Positions 26,134 to 36,700 are shown, counted from the stretch's first letter. The stretch: DNA of 64,000 nt from an uncultured Planctomycetaceae bacterium (GCA_937888715.1 CALARU010000287.1:1-64000); one strand, 5' to 3'. Program-made: numbers and translations. Notes: a model not told the origin generated them from the letters alone.

Positions 26134-27372
26134 TCAAACAACTCCGCCATTAATTGCCAAAGTCTGGCCATTAACAAAAGAAGACTTATCCGAAAAAAGC
26201 CACCTTGCTGCGCTAGCAATGTCTTGTGGTACACCCCAGCGTTGCAAAGGGCACTCTTCTTTGGCTTTTTGTTGCCAATATTCAGAAGCAGTTTCACCCC
26301 ATGAAGTCTTTATCCAGCCTGGGGCCATACAGTTGACCCGGACTTCTGGCGCTAAAGAAAGAGAAAGGCTTCGACTGAAATTCATGATCCCACCTTTGAT
26401 AGCGGCAAACATTTCACCACTATCCCCCTTGAACCCGGTAATCGCTTGATCCCACCCAGTGGTAAGGAGGACACCCTTGCCAGAAAATTTCATTCGTTTT
26501 CCAAATTCCCTTGCAAGAATAAAGGTTGACTGCAGATCAACTTGAATAAGTTCATTAAATTTCTGATCAACATTCATCTGCGAAATGGCTCCCGTAAGAA
26601 TGTCAGCACCTGCATTTAACAAAACGCCATCTAATCCATTAATATCATCCCATGCCTGTTTAAAGAGGGAAGAGCGCCCCTCTTCATTTTTTAAATCCGC
26701 TTGAATATAACGAGAAAAACCCGAACAATTGGCTGCAAAGTCTAGATAAGCATTGATTTTATCCAAGGGCTTTCTGCCATGAAAAACAACCTTAGCCCCA
26801 CCAAGAGCAAGTTCAATCGCACAGGCCAAACCAATCCCGGAAGTGGATCCAGTTACCAATATTTTCTTACCTTCCAACTCTCGAGCGGATGAAGATTGAA
26901 CCGGAACAATCCCCTCCAGATCAAAAAGGATCTCAGCAATAGTTCGATTGAAAATCGGGTGAATAGCAAAAGGTGCAATTTCAAACAATGGCCTTAAAAC
27001 AAAAGATCTCGTATGCATTCTCGGGTGAGGAACCTGCAATTCACCTGAAAGTAACTGATCATCAAACAAGAGCAAATCAAGATCAATAGTTCGTGGCCCA
27101 TTAAGAACCTCACGAACCCTGCCAAGCTCTTCTTCAACGGCACGCATTGTTTCAAGCAATTGCTGCGGGTCAAGATTGCAAACGATCGCAGCGGCCCCAT
27201 TAATATAATCAGACTGATCCGCAGGCCCCCCAACTGGTAAAGTTTTATACAAACTTGAAACAGCAAGAATTTTGCCATCGGCTTTTTGTTCCAGGCAACG
27301 GAGTGCGTCGAAAATCAAAGCTTGGGAGTCACCCAAATTACTTCCAAAACCCAAGTATGCAAGATGAGTCAT
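26134..27372 (-). CDS. folK: Fusion of HPPK (FolK) with a short-chain dehydrogenase-like domain
   Basis: The first 160 residues are 6-hydroxymethyl-7,8-dihydropterin pyrophosphokinase of folate synthesis: YLGFGSNLGD at the start, VSSLYKTLPVGGP and the diagnostic NGPRTIDLDLLLFDD. Residues about 166-412 are an SDR-fold domain with the NAD(P)-binding TGSTSGIG and LLNAGAD. Its catalytic tetrad is degraded: YxxxK reads FxxxK (Phe322, Lys326), the Ser region reads LLTTGWDQ and the active-site Asn position reads VDLQS. The C-terminus keeps a normal SDR substrate-loop pattern (NCMAPGWIKT, FVNGQTLAINGG). An FolM-like pterin reductase origin is attractive, but activity is doubtful. It lies 10 bases after the toroid gene. 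Confidence 0.85.
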   Translation of the reverse strand: MTHLAYLGFGSNLGDSQALIFDALRCLEQKADGKILAVSSLYKTLPVGGPADQSDYINGAAAIVCNLDPQQLLETMRAVEEELGRVREVLNGPRTIDLDLLLFDDQLLSGELQVPHPRMHTRSFVLRPLFEIAPFAIHPIFNRTIAEILFDLEGIVPVQSSSARELEGKKILVTGSTSGIGLACAIELALGGAKVVFHGRKPLDKINAYLDFAANCSGFSRYIQADLKNEEGRSSLFKQAWDDINGLDGVLLNAGADILTGAISQMNVDQKFNELIQVDLQSTFILAREFGKRMKFSGKGVLLTTGWDQAITGFKGDSGEMFAAIKGGIMNFSRSLSLSLAPEVRVNCMAPGWIKTSWGETASEYWQQKAKEECPLQRWGVPQDIASAARWLFSDKSSFVNGQTLAINGGVV

Positions 27373-27382
27373 CAGTTAAGCC

Positions 27383-28267
27383 TCATTTTTGAAATCGTGG
27401 ATCAGCCCACTTTTTAATGATAATTGCGTGATAAGTAGAACCAAGGGCAGACTTTTCCCCAGGCCTAGGCCCATATCCTCCGTCTTCATTTCTGCAAGTT
27501 TCAATAAAACCGAGTGTTTCGCGCAACATTTTCTGATTCTTGATCATATGGAAATACCTAGAAACCCTATAAGCAGTTTCAAGATCTGACCGATCAGAAC
27601 TTTCACTTCCAAAACCACCATCTTTCATTCTAAAATGCTTACTGAATAATTCATCGTTCTTTAAAGGAAACTGCAACCTCAGTAAAGTTACCCATGCCGA
27701 TGCACTATCGCGCGGCTTGCTAAAACCAGAACCAAAAGTACCATCTTTATTAGCGCGGGTCAGAATTGTTTTTTGCCAAGATTCTGCAACCTTTTTATCG
27801 TATGGCTCATCTGCCAGGAAGGCCGAGGCCATGCGAATTTCCTCAAAAATTTTAGCTTTCTCTACAAGATATTTTGTACCCAAGGTTCGTTTTTCATCAT
27901 TTAGAAAAGCGCCATCGCGTGCGCCCATCAGGCCAACTGCGGCCAGAATAACATCAGTCGGACCTCCAGGAAAATCAGCAAAGCCCGAATCTTTTTCATG
28001 CCAGCAAGAAAGCATAAAGTCCCTGTGTTTTTCAAAATTTGGGAGTGCCTTTCCCACGTACTTGTAAACACGAAGGGCTGCAACCGTAGACCTAAGGCTT
28101 GAACTTTTCCCCTTGGCGCCCAAATTGGGCCAATAGCCCCCTAATGGGTTTTCCAATGAATCCACAAACTTCAGGGCTGATAATTCTTGCGCAGCCAAAG
28201 GAAAGCAAAAACCCGCCAAAACAAGCCAAGTAGATTGCATAAAAACTGCAACTGATTTCATTAACAT
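27383..28267 (-). CDS. Secreted prenyltransferase/squalene-oxidase-repeat protein
   Basis: This 294-residue protein starts at ATG 28267, where AGGA lies five bases upstream; a TTG at 28285 would add six residues. A signal peptide covers about the first 28 residues (ending PLAAQE). The mature part is an alpha/alpha-toroid built from several repeats ending in QW-like motifs, for example DGGFGSESSDRSDLETAY and DGGYGPRPGEKSALGSTYHA. Enzymes of this fold include protein prenyltransferase beta subunits, but a secreted copy without the usual zinc ligands is more likely a binding scaffold. It is 10 bases upstream of the FolK-SDR fusion. Confidence 0.8.
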   Translation of the reverse strand: MLMKSVAVFMQSTWLVLAGFCFPLAAQELSALKFVDSLENPLGGYWPNLGAKGKSSSLRSTVAALRVYKYVGKALPNFEKHRDFMLSCWHEKDSGFADFPGGPTDVILAAVGLMGARDGAFLNDEKRTLGTKYLVEKAKIFEEIRMASAFLADEPYDKKVAESWQKTILTRANKDGTFGSGFSKPRDSASAWVTLLRLQFPLKNDELFSKHFRMKDGGFGSESSDRSDLETAYRVSRYFHMIKNQKMLRETLGFIETCRNEDGGYGPRPGEKSALGSTYHAIIIKKWADPRFQK

Positions 28268-28378
28268 AGATTTCCTAATAAACAAAATAGGCCAGAAATT
28301 AGTTGAAATAATAGACTACACCAAACTACAAATGTTATTCTATTACAAAGATAACTTTAAATACGCACCGGAGTTAAG

Positions 28379-28756
28379 ATGGTAAGCTTTGATGAACCAA
28401 ACCGCAATCAACTGGAAACATTCCCAAATCCTTCACCTGGAAGAGATTACATCATCGAGATTATTTGCCCGGAATTCACCTCCCTTTGCCCCAAAACAGG
28501 ACACCCAGATTTTGGCACCATGACCTTCACCTACACCCCTTCAGATGTATGTGTAGAACTGAAATCGTTAAAACTTTACCTTCAAAGATTTAGAAATGTA
28601 GGTTCGTTTTACGAAGCCGTCACCAATCGCATACTCGAAGATTTTGTTGCGGTTGCAAAGCCCATCCGTTGCAAACTTAACGGGGTATTCACCCCCAGAG
28701 GTGGTATCAGCACCAATATAACCTGCACCTACCCATTCAACCATCAACATAAATGA
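28379..28756 (+). CDS. queF: NADPH-dependent preQ0 reductase (QueF)
   Basis: This enzyme reduces 7-cyano-7-deazaguanine to preQ1 in queuosine synthesis. The 125-residue single-domain (type I) form carries the thioimide-forming Cys37 and Asp44 in [13 protein letters not shown]. The NADPH-side motif [16 protein letters not shown] is clear, and the family FHE block reads FYEAVTN here. GGAG at 28370-28373 lies five bases upstream of the ATG. The stop overlaps the next start by ATGA. No other queuosine gene is nearby, and I see no preQ1 riboswitch in the leader. Confidence 0.95.
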   Translation: MVSFDEPNRNQLETFPNPSPGRDYIIEIICPEFTSLCPKTGHPDFGTMTFTYTPSDVCVELKSLKLYLQRFRNVGSFYEAVTNRILEDFVAVAKPIRCKLNGVFTPRGGISTNITCTYPFNHQHK

Positions 28757-29835
28757 ATCACAATCTTCGACTTTTAATCATTGCCACCTTGGTAACTTTT
28801 AGTTGGAATACATCGCTATTGGCAGGCATTTACTTGCAGGGCGAACCCTTAGCAATCCCTAAGAATGCAAGCTTTGCACAGGTAAGATTAATTCTCAGCG
28901 AACTAAGAGCCTTGGGCATTCCTGAAGATGCCACTCAACAACCTACCGAAGCTTCGCTCAGACCAATCTACATTCAACTAAGCAAAGAACTTGAAACCAA
29001 ATTAAACGCAGGCACCGCAACCCCTGAAGAAAAAATTCGTCTCGGCGCCTGCTTTTTAAGATTGAGTCAGCCCACTAAAGCAATCGCGTGCCTTGAATCT
29101 GTTCGCAAAGAACTAGACCCAAATTCTGCTCTCTTACATCAACTTTACTTTAACCTCGCGGTGGCCTATTCCAGCGATGATCTTTTATTGGAACGGGCAA
29201 TCGACTATCAAAAACAAGGCCTGCAATATTTCCAGAAACCTTCTGACTCTACCTTTACAAATTGGCAATTTAACCGCCGTTCTGAATTATTCTTCCTTAA
29301 ATTTCTACAAGAAAAACAATTGAAGCGCGATCGGCGCATAACTTCGCAAAACTCGATCACAAGCATCTTTGGCGATTTCGAATCAGAATGGAAAAAAAAC
29401 AAATTCACCCCGGGCACGGCATCCTCATCCTTCCTTGATTCCCTTTACCCTGATGTCTTGGATTTCGCCATCAAATTACTTTCTTGCTTTCCTCAAGACA
29501 ACAATCTTTTTTGGCTATACGGGGAAATTCTGAATGTTACGGGCGACCCAAATTCTGCAGCTAAAGTGCTAGACGAACTTGTGAATGCTAGGCAAATGAG
29601 CAGCAACCCAATTTTATTTGAACATTCACGAATCCTTCGTAGGCAGGCAAGCGAACCCAAAGAACAAATAAAAGAAGAAGAAATTAAGCCTGAAAATGAT
29701 ACTCCAAGCCTTGTAAAGCCGACCTTGTTTTCAGGCGACTTAAAATACCTTCTAGTTGGATTCATCAGCGGAATAGTTGTAGGCTACATTGGACTATTGC
29801 AATTAAAGCAGTGGTTCGCTTACAAAAAAAAATAG
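28753..29835 (+). CDS. Secreted or periplasmic TPR-like protein with C-terminal membrane anchor
   Basis: This 360-residue protein has a Sec-type signal peptide (1 to about 25) and one membrane segment near the C-terminus (about 328-350, [20 protein letters not shown]), with a KKK tail. The middle is TPR-like helical ([62 protein letters not shown]). It would sit on the outer side of the inner membrane. The start overlaps the queF stop (ATGA), so translation is coupled. Function is unknown; the overlap with queF is probably an operon by proximity. Confidence 0.75.
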   Translation: MNHNLRLLIIATLVTFSWNTSLLAGIYLQGEPLAIPKNASFAQVRLILSELRALGIPEDATQQPTEASLRPIYIQLSKELETKLNAGTATPEEKIRLGACFLRLSQPTKAIACLESVRKELDPNSALLHQLYFNLAVAYSSDDLLLERAIDYQKQGLQYFQKPSDSTFTNWQFNRRSELFFLKFLQEKQLKRDRRITSQNSITSIFGDFESEWKKNKFTPGTASSSFLDSLYPDVLDFAIKLLSCFPQDNNLFWLYGEILNVTGDPNSAAKVLDELVNARQMSSNPILFEHSRILRRQASEPKEQIKEEEIKPENDTPSLVKPTLFSGDLKYLLVGFISGIVVGYIGLLQLKQWFAYKKK

Positions 29836-29843
29836 TATCAATC

Positions 29844-30311
29844 ATGCAACCTCAATACGATCACATACAAAAATCTCCTTTATATTTAATTATTTTTGCA
29901 ATGGGAATATTACAGCTTATCGCAGCCACTACATTTTCCCCCTGGAGCAACTCAATTTTTCCAGGAATTATTTTATTCTTTTCAGGCCTATTTGTAATCT
30001 TCTTAGCATTTGGGTTCCAACATCTCCAAGTTGTTGATCAAGGAAATTTTCTTACTCTCCGTTTTGGAAAATTGCCTTTACCTTTGTGCAGCCGCAAACT
30101 GATTTATAAAAACATCATCAAAGTCGAAATAGGCCGAACTCTTCTATTGGATGGTTGGGGAATCCATTACAGCATTCGTGGGGGATGGGTATGGAACATC
30201 TGGGGCTGGGATTGCGTTGTAGTATATTGCGAAAAAGAAACACTGCGAATAGGAACTGATGACGCAGCAAGACTAAGCACATTTTTAGAAACTAAAATCG
30301 GTCAGAACTAA
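29844..30311 (+). CDS. Small membrane protein with PH-like C-terminus
   Basis: This 155-residue protein begins at ATG 29844, nine bases after the previous stop. A longer frame at 29811 overlaps the TPR gene and is less likely. Two membrane segments (about residues 15-34 and 40-60) are followed by a beta-rich cytoplasmic domain of about 90 residues resembling bacterial PH (bPH) domains, with a Trp-rich loop (GGWVWNIWGWD). It is the third gene of the queF cluster. Function unknown. Confidence 0.65.
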   Translation: MQPQYDHIQKSPLYLIIFAMGILQLIAATTFSPWSNSIFPGIILFFSGLFVIFLAFGFQHLQVVDQGNFLTLRFGKLPLPLCSRKLIYKNIIKVEIGRTLLLDGWGIHYSIRGGWVWNIWGWDCVVVYCEKETLRIGTDDAARLSTFLETKIGQN

Positions 30312-30368
30312 AAACCTGTCAAACAATCGCTTATTAATCAGTTTGCAAAATGAGCAGAGCATAAAAAA

Positions 30369-30442
30369 TGCGCCCGATGGGAGTCGAACCTATAACCTAC
30401 GGTTCCGAAGACCGTTGCTCTATCCAATTGAGCTACGGGCGC
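30369..30442 (-). tRNA. tRNA-Arg (anticodon UCG)
   Basis: On the minus strand the 74-base gene folds as a full cloverleaf: acceptor GCGCCCG/CGGGCGC, D arm around GCTCAATTGGATAGAGC, anticodon stem ACGGT/ACCGT enclosing CTTCGGA (anticodon TCG), and a T arm with GGTTCGACTCC. The discriminator is A and the CCA end is not encoded. A T-run follows directly and may stop transcription. Confidence 0.95.
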
Positions 30443-30452
30443 TTGATTGTCT

Positions 30453-30480
30453 ATTATCGTGCAAAAGTTATAATTTTCAA
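30453..30480 (-). promoter_or_regulatory. Promoter of tRNA-Arg
   Basis: On the minus strand TTGAAA (30480-30475), a 16-base spacer and GATAAT (30458-30453) stand 10 bases before the mature tRNA end. This spacing fits a stable-RNA promoter and shows that a sigma-70-like consensus works in this genome. Confidence 0.65.
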
Positions 30481-30563
30481 ATTGAACTTCCCTTTTCCAG
30501 CAAAATAACTTAAACAATTCAATCTTGGTGTTACTTTTTATCTAAATTCAGGAGATTCGTAGA

Positions 30564-30908
30564 ATGGCAGATACAAAAAAGCCAGCAGTTCCGGAAGAAC
30601 AAAACGCTGGGCAGCAAACCGAAGTGACTTTTTCAGAGCGTAACATCCACGCAGCTTATGCAAATTTTGCCCGCGTTACTGCCACCCCAGAAGAAGTTAT
30701 TGTTGATTTAGCACTTAATTCCAACCCATTTGCAACCGGGAAACAAGAAATAAGCATAGATCAACGCCTTATTATGAACTTCTATACCGCAAAAAGATTG
30801 TTTACAACCTTAGGAATGACTCTTCAAAAGCATGAAGAAGCGTTTGGTGTAATCGAGCTCGACCCTCGTAAAAGGATAAAATCAGCTCCAGCAGCCCCAG
30901 GAAAGTAA
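30564..30908 (+). CDS. DUF3467 family protein
   Basis: This 114-residue protein has the DUF3467 pattern: AAYANFARVTATPEEVIVDL, then RLIMNFYTAKRLFTTLGMTLQKHEEAFGVIEL. Function of the family is unknown; it is a short beta-alpha-beta domain found singly in many bacteria. AGGAG lies about ten bases before the ATG. It is a monocistronic gene ending at a strong terminator. Confidence 0.9.
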   Translation: MADTKKPAVPEEQNAGQQTEVTFSERNIHAAYANFARVTATPEEVIVDLALNSNPFATGKQEISIDQRLIMNFYTAKRLFTTLGMTLQKHEEAFGVIELDPRKRIKSAPAAPGK

Positions 30909-30933
30909 TAATTCAAGGTGTTTGAAGCAATTC

Positions 30934-30966
30934 GAGAGACCCGTTTATACGGGTCTCTTTTTTTTT
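30934..30966 (+). terminator. Rho-independent terminator after the DUF3467 gene
   Basis: Stem GAGACCCG/CGGGTCTC with a TTTATA loop and a run of nine T. Confidence 0.92.
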
Positions 30967-31062
30967 ATCGATAAATTTGTTGCTTATTTGATTAAAATCG
31001 TCCAGAATACATTTACTGCGTGGTGATTGAACCCCCTCCATGGATTATCAGGAGATCGATCC

Positions 31063-33591
31063 ATGTCTTTAAATATAAAGACTTTTAGTTTTTTTGTGGT
31101 GGTTTTAGCATGCTCGAGTTATTCGCATGCCAACGATAAAGTAAGCACAAAGCCTGTTGAAGAGTTTGTGCTTCCTGCAGAAACTGAATTTACAAAAATT
31201 GAAGTTTTTCCAACGGAAGTCAAATTGCGTGGTTTAGATGACGCAATTCAAATGGTTATTACAGGTACTACCAAATCAGGTATGCTGCTCGATCTCACTT
31301 CAGTAAGCCAATACGAAGCTGCGGACTCAAAAATATTGCGAGTAACCCCCTCAGGTAGGGTTGTTCCCCTTTCTAACGGGAATTCCTCGATCAATGTTTC
31401 GTTCGGTACAAAAAAATTGCAAGTCGTCGCAAAAACATCGGATTGCGACATAAACTTACCGATTAATTTCACCAATCAAATTGTGCCTATTTTCACAAAA
31501 CTAAGTTGCAACTCCGGTGGTTGCCACGGGAAAGCCAGTGGTCAGAATAATTTCAAGTTGTCCTTGCTTGGTTTTGATCCTGATTTGGATTTTATCTCTT
31601 TAGTACAAGAAAGCCGAGGCAGAAGGGTTTTTCCTGCATCGCCCGACAATAGTCTTCTTTTAACAAAATCCGTTGGAATTGTGCCCCATGGCGGTGGCAA
31701 GAAAATGGAAGTTGGCTCGGATGAATACCGCTTGGTTCGCCGTTGGGTCGCCGCTGGAGTACCTTATGGCAATCCCACTGATGCAGTAGTTACAAAAATC
31801 ACCATCTATCCTGAAAACAGGATAATGCCTAGGAATGCTAAACAACAATTCATAGTTACTGCGCATTACTCCGATGGCACGACGGAAGACGTTACACGCA
31901 GGGCACAATACGAATCAAACGAACAGGATATTGCAACGGTTGATAATAATGCACTAGTTCACACCAATTCGATGGCTGGCGAAGCCGCTATCATGGTTCG
32001 CTACCAAGAATTTGTAAATATTTTCAGGGCAACGGTGCCGCTATCCGAAAAACCTCGTGAATTTGCTTTCGAAAACAACACCTTTGTAGACAAATTCACA
32101 AGTGCAAAATGGAAACAACTAGGTTTGGCACCTTCCGAATTATGTTCAGATGAACAATTTATTCGAAGATTATCATTAGACCTTTCAGGTACCATACCTA
32201 CCCCTATCCAAGTGAAAGCCTTTGTTGATAGCACCAGCCCCAACAAGCGCAAAGATTTGGTAGAAAAAATGCTCGATTCTTCAGAATATTCGTATTATTT
32301 TGCTGCAAAATGGGCCGATATCCTTCGCGTTAAGCGTGGCGGCCAGGCTGAAAACATGAAAGGCACTTTTGCGTTCCATGGTTGGATTCGTAATGCTATT
32401 AAATCCGATATGCCTTACGATCAATTCGCCCGTGAGATTCTTACTGCAACTGGGGATGAATCTGAAACACCACCAACCTATTGGTACAAAAGCCTAACAA
32501 ACCCAGAACAGTATGTTGATGATACATCGCAGGTTTTTCTTGGCCTTAGAATGGCTTGCGCTCAATGCCATCACCACCCATACGAAAAATGGAGCCAAGA
32601 CGATTATTGGGGTATGGCTTCATTCTTTGGCAAAATAGGCAGGAAGAAATTGTCTATTCCAGGGCAGGCTTCTAACAATAATGCCAATCAAAAACTTGTT
32701 GTATACACCACCAAAAGTGGCTCCGTTACCAACAAACGATCAGGAAAAGTTGCAGACTACAAAGCTCTGGGTGAAAAACCCATGGTTATGGACGAAGATG
32801 ATGATCCAAGGGTAAAACTCGTGGATTGGATGGTCGATGGAAAAAACCAGTTTTTCCCCAAGGCTATCGCCAACCGTTATTGGGCACATTTCTTTTCCAG
32901 AGGCATTGTTGACCCCTTGGATGATATGCGTGTTACCAATCCACCAAGTAACCCAGAATTGCTTGATGCTCTTGCCTCTGATTTAGTAAAAAATGGCTTT
33001 AGCTTAAAACAATTGATCCGGTCCATTGTAAACTCAAGGACTTATCAATTAAGCGCAGTTCCCAATGATTACAACAAACAAGACAAGCAAAACTATGCAC
33101 GTTACTACCCCAAAAGGTTGAGTGCTGAGGTTCTTTTTGATGCTGTTTGTTTAATAACTGATAGCCCAGCTGGTTTTGGTGGCTTGCCAACCGATCAACT
33201 AGCACCAAAACGCGCCATTATGCTTCCCGATGAAGGCTATACTTCTTACTTCTTAGATGTATTTGGAAGACCCCAACGCATTAGCGCTTGCGAATGCGAA
33301 AGGGTTAGCGAAGCAAACCTTGCCCAGGCATTGCATTTGCTAAATTCCGATGAAATACAAAATAAGCTAGCAAGGCCAAATGGGCGAGCCGATGCAATTG
33401 CCAAAGACCCGCGCTCCGATTCTGAAAAAATTGACGACATTTTCCTTTGGGCTTTCTCACGAAAGCCTACCCCGCAGCAAAAGGAATCTGCTCTTGCTCA
33501 TCTAACGAAACACACGATGAACAAGAAACTTGCTTACGAAAACATTATCTGGGCATTACTGAACACGAAGGAATTCATGTTCAATCAGTAA
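31063..33591 (+). CDS. Planctomycete DUF1549/DUF1553 protein with c-type heme motifs
   Basis: This 842-residue secreted protein starts at ATG 31063, eight bases after AGGAG (31050-31054). After a signal peptide come a BIG2-like Ig domain (about 40-125), a cytochrome-like segment CNSGGCHG (Cys149, Cys154, His155; CX4CH), a second Ig-like domain near 245-325, DUF1549 (about 350-560) with MACAQCHHHP (Cys499, Cys502, His503; CXXCH) and DUF1553 (about 600-842) ending ALLNTKEFMFNQ. These proteins are typical of planctomycetes; their role is not proven. They usually precede a DUF1501 gene, but here a terminator follows directly. Confidence 0.93.
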   Translation: MSLNIKTFSFFVVVLACSSYSHANDKVSTKPVEEFVLPAETEFTKIEVFPTEVKLRGLDDAIQMVITGTTKSGMLLDLTSVSQYEAADSKILRVTPSGRVVPLSNGNSSINVSFGTKKLQVVAKTSDCDINLPINFTNQIVPIFTKLSCNSGGCHGKASGQNNFKLSLLGFDPDLDFISLVQESRGRRVFPASPDNSLLLTKSVGIVPHGGGKKMEVGSDEYRLVRRWVAAGVPYGNPTDAVVTKITIYPENRIMPRNAKQQFIVTAHYSDGTTEDVTRRAQYESNEQDIATVDNNALVHTNSMAGEAAIMVRYQEFVNIFRATVPLSEKPREFAFENNTFVDKFTSAKWKQLGLAPSELCSDEQFIRRLSLDLSGTIPTPIQVKAFVDSTSPNKRKDLVEKMLDSSEYSYYFAAKWADILRVKRGGQAENMKGTFAFHGWIRNAIKSDMPYDQFAREILTATGDESETPPTYWYKSLTNPEQYVDDTSQVFLGLRMACAQCHHHPYEKWSQDDYWGMASFFGKIGRKKLSIPGQASNNNANQKLVVYTTKSGSVTNKRSGKVADYKALGEKPMVMDEDDDPRVKLVDWMVDGKNQFFPKAIANRYWAHFFSRGIVDPLDDMRVTNPPSNPELLDALASDLVKNGFSLKQLIRSIVNSRTYQLSAVPNDYNKQDKQNYARYYPKRLSAEVLFDAVCLITDSPAGFGGLPTDQLAPKRAIMLPDEGYTSYFLDVFGRPQRISACECERVSEANLAQALHLLNSDEIQNKLARPNGRADAIAKDPRSDSEKIDDIFLWAFSRKPTPQQKESALAHLTKHTMNKKLAYENIIWALLNTKEFMFNQ

Positions 33592-33607
33592 TCATTTTAA
33601 CCAATTT

Positions 33608-33643
33608 AAAAGGCTCGCTTCAAAATTGAAGCGAGCCTTTTTT
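33608..33643 (+). terminator. Rho-independent terminator after the DUF1549/DUF1553 gene
   Basis: Stem AAAAGGCTCGCTTCAA/TTGAAGCGAGCCTTTT with a very short loop and T-run, one of the strongest hairpins in the window. Confidence 0.92.
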
Positions 33644-33711
33644 GTTTCCCAGATGCCCCATTCTCTGTACTTTTTTCTAAATTGAGATAGCACAAATTCA
33701 TTCCTAACGCT

Positions 33712-36700
33712 ATGGGATCAGTTTTAGTTTGGCCCAATGTTCGAAAATTAAAAGGTTCTAAGGTAAGAGTTGTCATAGCTTTGAGAAAATTGAGTTGCCT
33801 GATAATTGGTTTATGCTTCCTTCTTGCATTTCCTTCACTTGGAAAATGCGAGTTGCCTGATAATCTGCCTACTTATCAAATTCAAATGAATCTTGATACG
33901 ACCAAACATATGGTTGATGTGAACCAAAAAGCAACTTGGACCAACCGCTCAGATAGTCCAGTAAGCAAGATCGTATTCGTAACGCATTCGAACTATATTG
34001 TGCCCGATAGCGATATAGCATTGATGGCAAAAACGCTTGAACTATTAAGGCTAAATCCAGGTGATTCACTGGGGGCAAAAACGCCCTGCCTAGAAATAAA
34101 AACTGTGAGCCTAATAGGCAAAGATGGGAGCACCCGAAAACTAAAACACCAATTTTCAGGTCCTACAAAAACAACGATGGAATTTGAGTTAGACCAACCT
34201 TTGGCGAAAGGTGAAAAAGTAACCTTTGATTTAGAATTTAGAATGCGATTACCTGAAAAGCAAGGGCGCTGGGGACACTGGAAAAATGTAACTTTCTTAA
34301 CCAATTGGCTTCCTATTTTCGCTTATCACAAGCCTGATTGGCATACGGAAAACCCCAGCGATACTGAACAAGGATGGAAACCAACTCCTTTCGTACCCTG
34401 GCATCAGCCTTTTTATAATGAAGCAGGAATGTATGATGTCACTGCAACACTGGATAGTGATCAGCAAATTGCCAGCAGTGGTGTAATCGTAGGAGAAGAA
34501 AAGCTTGCTGATGGAAGAAAGAAAGTTCGATTAGAAGCAAAAGGAACAAGGGATTTTGCTTTTCTATGCTCAACACGATTTAAAATTCTTGAAACGGAAA
34601 TAAAACTCCCTGGCAGAGAAACACCCCTTAAAGTAAAAATCCAAGCATTCGAAGAACATGCGTTTTACGCAAAAGAATTCCTGCGAATTGTCTGTGAATG
34701 CATGGTTACCTACAGCCTTTGGTTTGGCCCATATCCATACCCGGAATTTACCATTGCCGAATCCTATTTTGGCTGGAATGGTAACGAGTGTGGATCGCTG
34801 GTGATGATAGATGATCGCATTTTTTCCATGCCTCACTTTGCAAAGCGTTACGCAGAATATCTCATCAGCCACGAAGTATGTCATCAATGGTGGTACAACC
34901 TTGTAGGCACGGATGGCTATCGCGAAACTTGGATGGATGAAGCCCTCGCAACCTACTTCAGCCATCGTTTTTTAAACCAAACTCGTGGAAAAAACAATGA
35001 GTTACTCGAGTACCCTGATTCATTAAAATGGCTGCCAAATATAAAGCGCGAAGATTACAGAATGAATGGTTTTTATGGTTCGGTTGGCAGAGGAGATAAC
35101 ACCTCAATACTCCAGCCAATGGATAAATTCGGGCATGTGGTGACTCTTTTCAGTATGTGCTACGACAAAGGCGCAAAAATTGTCGAAATGATTGAATCCC
35201 GAATAGGCGAACAAGCATTCCTAGATGTCATGCGAGGCGTTCGCAAAAAATACGAATACAAGGTGATGCATGTTAGCGATTTCCAAAAAGAACTAGAAGC
35301 ACAAACAGGAAAATCGTGGGAGGATTTCTTTGAAAAATGGCTAAAGGGAGCCGGTTTGACTGATTGGAATCTAGAGTCTGTAAAAATAAATGATGCACCC
35401 TTAGCTCGAAAAATTTTGCCACTCACTCTGCGCTCTTCTGCAAACCCAAAAAATCAAAAAACCACTGTAACTGTAATTATTAAACAAAACGCTGAATATA
35501 GTGAACAAACCTATCTAGGGTTTGCTATGGGAAAGTCTGATGAGTATTCCATTCGAATACCGATTTTACCCGCAGGCGGGAATTATGGAATTGATGATCC
35601 ACCTGCAACCGTTGAAAATCTTGCTCCAGATACTATTAGAGTCACTGTAGACTTACCGGACGTACCAACCCAAATTGCAATTGATCCAGATTCTATCATT
35701 GTCGATAAAAACCCTTCCAATAACTACTGGCATCACAGCCCAAGATTTCGATTAACGCCTTTGTACACTTTTGTTGATGAAACGTCCCTTACCAACTCCT
35801 ACGACCGATGGAATTTTAATTTTGGTCCATGGCTTTACATGAAAAGTTATGATGATGTCTGGTATAGTCGGGCAACCATGGTAGGCTTACGAGCAGGAGC
35901 ATACCGATCGCAAGAATTTTCAGGTGGGCTTTATACCGCATATCGAACCGATTACCGTGATTTTATTGCAGGTATCGATGGGCTTTTCACTCACTGGCCC
36001 GATTCTCCATTCCAATTTGGTTTTAATGCTGAAAGGCGTTTTTATACTTTCTATGAAGGAAACAACGAGGCGACTCGTGCCTCAGTATTTGGTAGATATG
36101 TATTTATGGAACACCCTAGCCTTTACCTTCTCCCTTCAAAGTTTATCGATGTATTTGGTTCTTTCCACGACAACTTTCTTCCAGATCCTGTGCAAACTGC
36201 CCCAGGAGCACAGCGTTTTCAACATATGACCACGGCTGGACTTCATTATCGCATTAATTACCTTACCCCATATTGGGACCCCGAAGGTGGTTACCAATTC
36301 GATGCAGTTTATGAAGCTGGGCAAGCTCTTTTAAATGAATATGCGACCGTACAGAAAGTATGGGCACAAGCTTCAACTGTTCATTATTTACCCAATCCAT
36401 CAGGCTTACTAGATTATCTTCCAGGTGAAAAACCCGTTTTAAATAAAATGGCCAACTGGGTTGCAGACACACGATTAGCAGTCCGGGCATTTGGTGGAAC
36501 CTCTGTTCCTTCTTACGGACAATTTTTTACCATGGGTGGTAGTGAAATGTTTCGTGCCTTCGACCTAGCGCAAAGGCAGGGAAATACAGCCTGGGTAGGA
36601 AGTGCGGAACTGCGTTTTCCAGTTTCTCGAAACACCTCTGTTGACGCTGTTGATCATCTGTTTTCACTTAAAAACACTTACTTGGCTCTTTTTTACGATG

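Noticed and set aside
28286-28378. Possible preQ1 riboswitch before queF
   Set aside because: The leader lacks the preQ1-I hairpin and A-rich tail and shows no pseudoknot pairing; only an ordinary ribosome site is visible.
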